Positions 60,260-64,000 of a stretch of 64,000 bases of DNA are shown here, one piece after another (the stretch's first letter is position 1; each line of letters begins with the position of its first letter). Source of the DNA: Castor canadensis (taxonomy: Eukaryota; Chordata; Mammalia; Rodentia; Castoridae); contig NC_133401.1 of the NCBI RefSeq assembly GCF_047511655.1, positions 16,152,001-16,216,000 on the forward strand. Direction: 5' to 3'. The notes under the pieces are model-generated. The model was not told where the DNA came from and did not search any database. It saw only the letters and a program-made list of their open reading frames with translations. A program made the position numbers and the translations under genes.

Positions 60260-60435
60260 CCACTTTGGCTGGGAGTGGTGATGTACATCTATAATCCCAG
60301 CTACTGAGGAGGTGGGGGTAGGAGGATAGGGTTTGTTTCTGTCTTAAAAACAAAAGTACAAACAAAAAGGGTGGGGGTGTGGCTCACAGAATAGAGCATT
60401 TTCAGGCCCTGAGTTCCATCCGAAGTACCACAGAA
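60260..60435 (+). mobile_element. B1-like plus ID-like SINE
   Basis: tggctgggagtggtgatgta, then gggtgggggtgtggctcaca. Confidence 0.82.
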
Positions 60436-61599
60436 AGAAAACTAGAGAAAAAAGGCTCTGTGTGCAGTGCCTTCTCCTCTCACCCCATCCCCGAAAAGAA
60501 AGTCCCTTCATTCAGGAGCAGAGGGTTGCTGGTCAGTAGAAGGTGGAGGCACTGAAAGAGTTCAGTAGCTGGTGGATTCGAAGTCCCCTGGAGAGGCTGG
60601 GTCAGGGTTGGAGCTGAAGGTGCAACGGGAGGAGTGTGTGGGACCCACTGTGCTGGAAAGGTGGAAAGTCCAAGGAGACTGACACAGACCCGCCTCTGTG
60701 CTGGCAAAGCCTGTCAGTTTCCGCAGGGACAGGTCTGCTGGCCCCAGGGGTGGGGAGGCACTGTTGCCAGTCTGTGGGCATTGAGGGAATTGGTGGCTTT
60801 AAAATAAAGGTGAAAACATGGTCACTGGGAAGGGAACACAAAGGGAGCCCCTGGAAATGCCAGTGTGGCTGGTTACTATCAACGAGGCCGTGGTTAGTTT
60901 AGACTTCTGGCACTGGGATCAGCCCAGTCCTTGGACACTAGACTGCAGGGCTGTGGGTATGGCGGGGGAGGGACTGGGGCTTAGGGAAGGAAAAGTCAGC
61001 TGGACCCTGGCTGAAGGCTCTCACCTCCAGTGCAGGAAGCAGCCTCAGTTCTGCCACTCCACCAGTGGGTGACAGTAGCTGTGCCACAGGGTTGACGAGG
61101 AGAACTGTGGTTGGCCAGGCTGAGCCCTAGTGGAGTTGCAGGTGCTGTTAAGGCTGGCTCGTGGGGTGGGGCCCGGGGTGAGGGCAGTTGGAGTGCTGAC
61201 TCTGGTTGGGGTACAGTTTCTGGAAGGGCTTTCAGGAAGCAGGTATCCCTCTCTCAGCTCTTGTGGTTTTTGTCTGCAAATGGAGGTGCTCGTTTCCTTG
61301 TAGTGAGGATCCCACAAGACAGGCCTTGTCAGTTCCTGTGTCACAGCTGTTACCTAGGCAAATAGGGTCTGGTTTTTCACAGCCAGTCTTGGAGACAGGA
61401 GAAAGGTCTGAGGGAGGAAGTGGAGTCTGGGAGAAGAGAAGGCCCCAGAGCTGATCCGCATTCTCTAGGGAGCTGGTGGCAGTGTCCCCTTACAGTCATC
61501 TGTTCACGGAGCTTTAGTGAGAGGTAGAAAGCTGGTCAGGATGGAGAGGAAGTGGCATGGATGGGCCTGGAGAGGGCTTGAGAACTTGACCTCAAGGGC

Positions 61600-61690
61600 A
61601 AAAGACTTCATGTGAAATCCTGCTCCTTTCACTTCCTGGCTTGTTACTGCTCTGCGCCTCAGTTTTCCCAACTGCAAAATGGGTGACCGC
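61600..61690 (+). mobile_element. MIR SINE fragment
   Basis: cttgttactgctctgcgcct and cagttttcccaactgcaaaa match the MIR core. Confidence 0.6.
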
Positions 61691-64000
61691 CCAGGATTGG
61701 AATCCCAGGGAACACTTGGGTGGGTGTTGGGCCTGGCGGGGAGGAGCTTGTGGAGTTGTGAGTTTGCACAGTGGGATTTGAAAGGCCAGAAGCCCAGAGG
61801 GCCTGGCAACCCCAAGGAGCAGGTTCGGACCTCTGTCCAGAGGACAGGGTAGCTGCTGACCTTGGGGCTGCAGGGTGCAGAAGAGGAACTGAGGTACAAA
61901 AGGTCAGGCAGGGCCGGTTGCGAGTGAGGGGCTTGTGTGGGGTGGGGCTGCAGGGCTCAGCGCTTGGCCTGGAGTGGGAGACTTGTAGTTGCTCTGTTAG
62001 CCCCAGGTGGCATTTGAGCTGTAGGCCCAGTGGGAAGGGTGGAGGGCACTTGGGACCTGCTGGGTGGCATGACCCCTGCCAAGACCAGGGAGATTGAGGA
62101 GCTGGCAGGTCTGAATTGAGGAGCTTAGTCACCAAAGCTGTTCTGCTTCTCATGGCCCCCCTTCCCTACAGGCCCAGATAGAGAGCCTGTGGCTGGGTAG
62201 AGGACTGGAGGTAACCTGAGCTGGTGGAAGGAATTTGGGAGGGAGGGAGGGTCTCAGGGACCAATCTCCTTGATGCCTGCCACACTGGGAGTGGGCGAGC
62301 AGGTGCCCAGCCCAGGGCATCCAGCAGGGTGACGGAGGGGCTGACCTGGGCCGAGCAGCCTGGGCCCTTGGCAGCAGTGCAGTCTTCGGCCTCTTGCTGG
62401 GCCCTGTTTCCAAATCTGTACCAAAGAGTGGTGATCTGTGCCCTGCAGACCGTCCAGAATGTCTGAGGAGATGGTGGTGGTAGGGACAGAAAAACAGAAC
62501 AGGTGTGTTGCTGGCAGTGAATCTGGGTGGGGAGGCTGGGCGGAAATCAAGAGCAGAACGGGCACCTTTGGCACTGCCAGGCTGGCACGTGGGTGCCTGG
62601 GAGGGGGCTGGCTCATTGCCCCCACCGTGAGAGGCAGACCCTGCGGTCCCAGTGCTTCTGAGGGCAGGGCCGACTGGTCTCCCAAGCACAGCTGAGCTCT
62701 CTGGGCTTTGTGAGAGGAACTTGTGATCAGAGCACATGACACCGGCACGGTCCCAGAGATGGTCCCCCTCCCTCTAGTTCCGCCAGTGACTCATTGCTGG
62801 CTCTGACCAGAGTCCTGCAGTGTGTAGCAACATTGCCCCCCCAGGAGGTACCGCATGTGGAGGGGTGGCTCTGAGCGTCCACATGTGTGTCTCTGGCCAC
62901 CTGAGTTTGGGAGGTAGGGAGGGTATTAGGGTGGTAGCTGCTGTTAAGACCGAGGGGGTGGCAAGCCACGCTGTTTGTCCTCCCAGGCCTGTGCTGCACT
63001 TTCTTCCCTGAAACTGGTTTGACAGGTAGAAGCCATCTGGTGGGAGGAGGGAGGAGGATCTGGTAGGCATTTGGAGTGAGTCCTGGTATCTGGGGAAAGT
63101 GGCTCAGCCTCACCTGCTGCCACTGGAGTTGGCACATTGACTGGCACTGGGCAACAATGGGATGGGCGCTGGTTCTCTGTGAGCCTTGATTTTTCTGTCT
63201 GTAAAATATAGCTGGTGCAGTTTGTCCTCCCTTGGTGACAGGGATGGTGATAGGTGACAGTAAGGATCAAGCCTTTAGCTGAGCACCATGCCTCCTGCGT
63301 CCTATTCCTGTCACCACACTCCTGTCCCACCCACAGTCACTTCGCCTCTGCGCTCATGCACTCATCCTTCTCACCAGTGACCCTGGCAGCACCCCATTTT
63401 CTCTCAGGACCTCTCCTCAAGATGCATGCCCCCACCTGACTCATGGGGACGCTGGCCTAAGGTCTGACCCAGTCTGTCTCGGGTTTCCACCTCTTGAGTT
63501 GAAGTGGATTCAAAGCGTGTCAGCCCACCAGCAGGGATAGACAGGGTGCCAAGACCCCAGCCCTCCAAAGCCACAGATGACAGCCAGCTCTCCCCAGCCA
63601 GCGCCCCGGATTCACTTACCTCCAGTTCTGGCTTTGTGTTAGCACATACCGCCCTTCAAGGGTAGAGGCCATGTACAGGCCACCTTTGTGACCCAGTACA
63701 TTCACGGGACCAATGGGGACGGAGCTAGGCTTTTCTCAGCTCATACTTCACAGGGCCTTTTGGGAGGATGTCAGGTAGCTGAGCCACTTTGCGCCATTCT
63801 TCAGCACAAAGAACGGGCTCTTCCTCTGAAGTGACAGGCAGGCTCTGGTGAGCCCCAGAAAGCATGCAGATCTGGCACTCAGTGAATAGCCACTGAGTTA
63901 CCAGGTGTGAGTGCATTTTTTTGGGAGCCAGACAGCGAGCACCAGCTCTGAAAGGATTAAGAACTATGGCGCTGCTTGCCTGGGGCAGGACTGCAGCATC

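Larger units (their letters stand above)
59602..64000 (+). other. PPP1R37: PPP1R37 intron 1, 5' part
   Basis: No further exon is visible before the window end. The content is unique, moderately GC-rich sequence apart from a dimeric SINE at 60260-60435 and a MIR trace at 61600-61690. Confidence 0.6.

Noticed and set aside
62441-62470. Possible PPP1R37 exon 2 (CAGAATGTC resembles the human QNV codons)
   Set aside because: The frame meets TGA right after AATGTC and the following residues do not match; coincidence.

Overview
The window is mammalian nuclear DNA. It shows multi-exon genes with GT-AG introns, CpG-rich promoters, ancient MIR and L1 relics, and very dense SINEs. The SINEs are of three kinds: ID-like tRNA-derived monomers, B1-like (7SL-derived) monomers, and a dimer with a B1-like left arm and an ID-like right arm. 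That mix points to a rodent. The young L1 tail at 31302-32043 looks like the one I remember from beaver (Castor); castorimorph is therefore an inference, not a demonstrated fact. Gene order matches human 19q13.32 just beyond the APOE-CLPTM1 cluster: RELB, CLASRP, ZNF296, GEMIN7, PPP1R37.

Layout. 1-17970: RELB on the + strand, from an intron near its 5' end to the poly(A) signal; ten coding exons including a 9-nt microexon, giving residues that correspond to human 52-579. 18050-44757: CLASRP on the + strand, complete, 20 coding exons plus a non-coding first exon, 678 aa, starting less than about 250 bp after the RELB poly(A) signal. 45220-49200: ZNF296 on the - strand, three exons, 470 aa, convergent with CLASRP. 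51060-57065 and beyond: GEMIN7 on the + strand, with a predicted non-coding first exon in a GC-rich promoter and a single coding exon of 127 aa. 57760-58330: a GC-rich promoter-like stretch with a palindromic RFX X-box. 58900-64000: PPP1R37 on the + strand, promoter, 5' UTR with an upstream ORF, first coding exon with the KRVTF phosphatase-docking motif, and part of intron 1.

The genes do not form a functional operon-like unit. RELB is an NF-kB transcription factor, CLASRP an SR-type splicing regulator, ZNF296 a BCL11-related zinc-finger protein, GEMIN7 an SMN-complex subunit, and PPP1R37 a PP1 regulator. The tight spacing of RELB/CLASRP (tandem) and CLASRP/ZNF296 (convergent) is their main shared feature.

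The introns and intergenic DNA are mostly SINEs. The most unusual items are a 66-nt perfectly repeated segment inside the ZNF296 zinc fingers, a possible 5S rRNA-ID SINE chimera, a 30-nt perfect palindrome just upstream of a RELB exon, a snap-back inverted repeat inside a SINE, nested SINE insertions with clear target-site duplications, and a GC-rich CCAAT-bearing island in the last RELB intron. I see no undescribed gene system, CRISPR array or complete transposon, and I recognised no LTR or retroviral element. Coordinates of SINEs and MIRs are approximate to about 5-10 bases.
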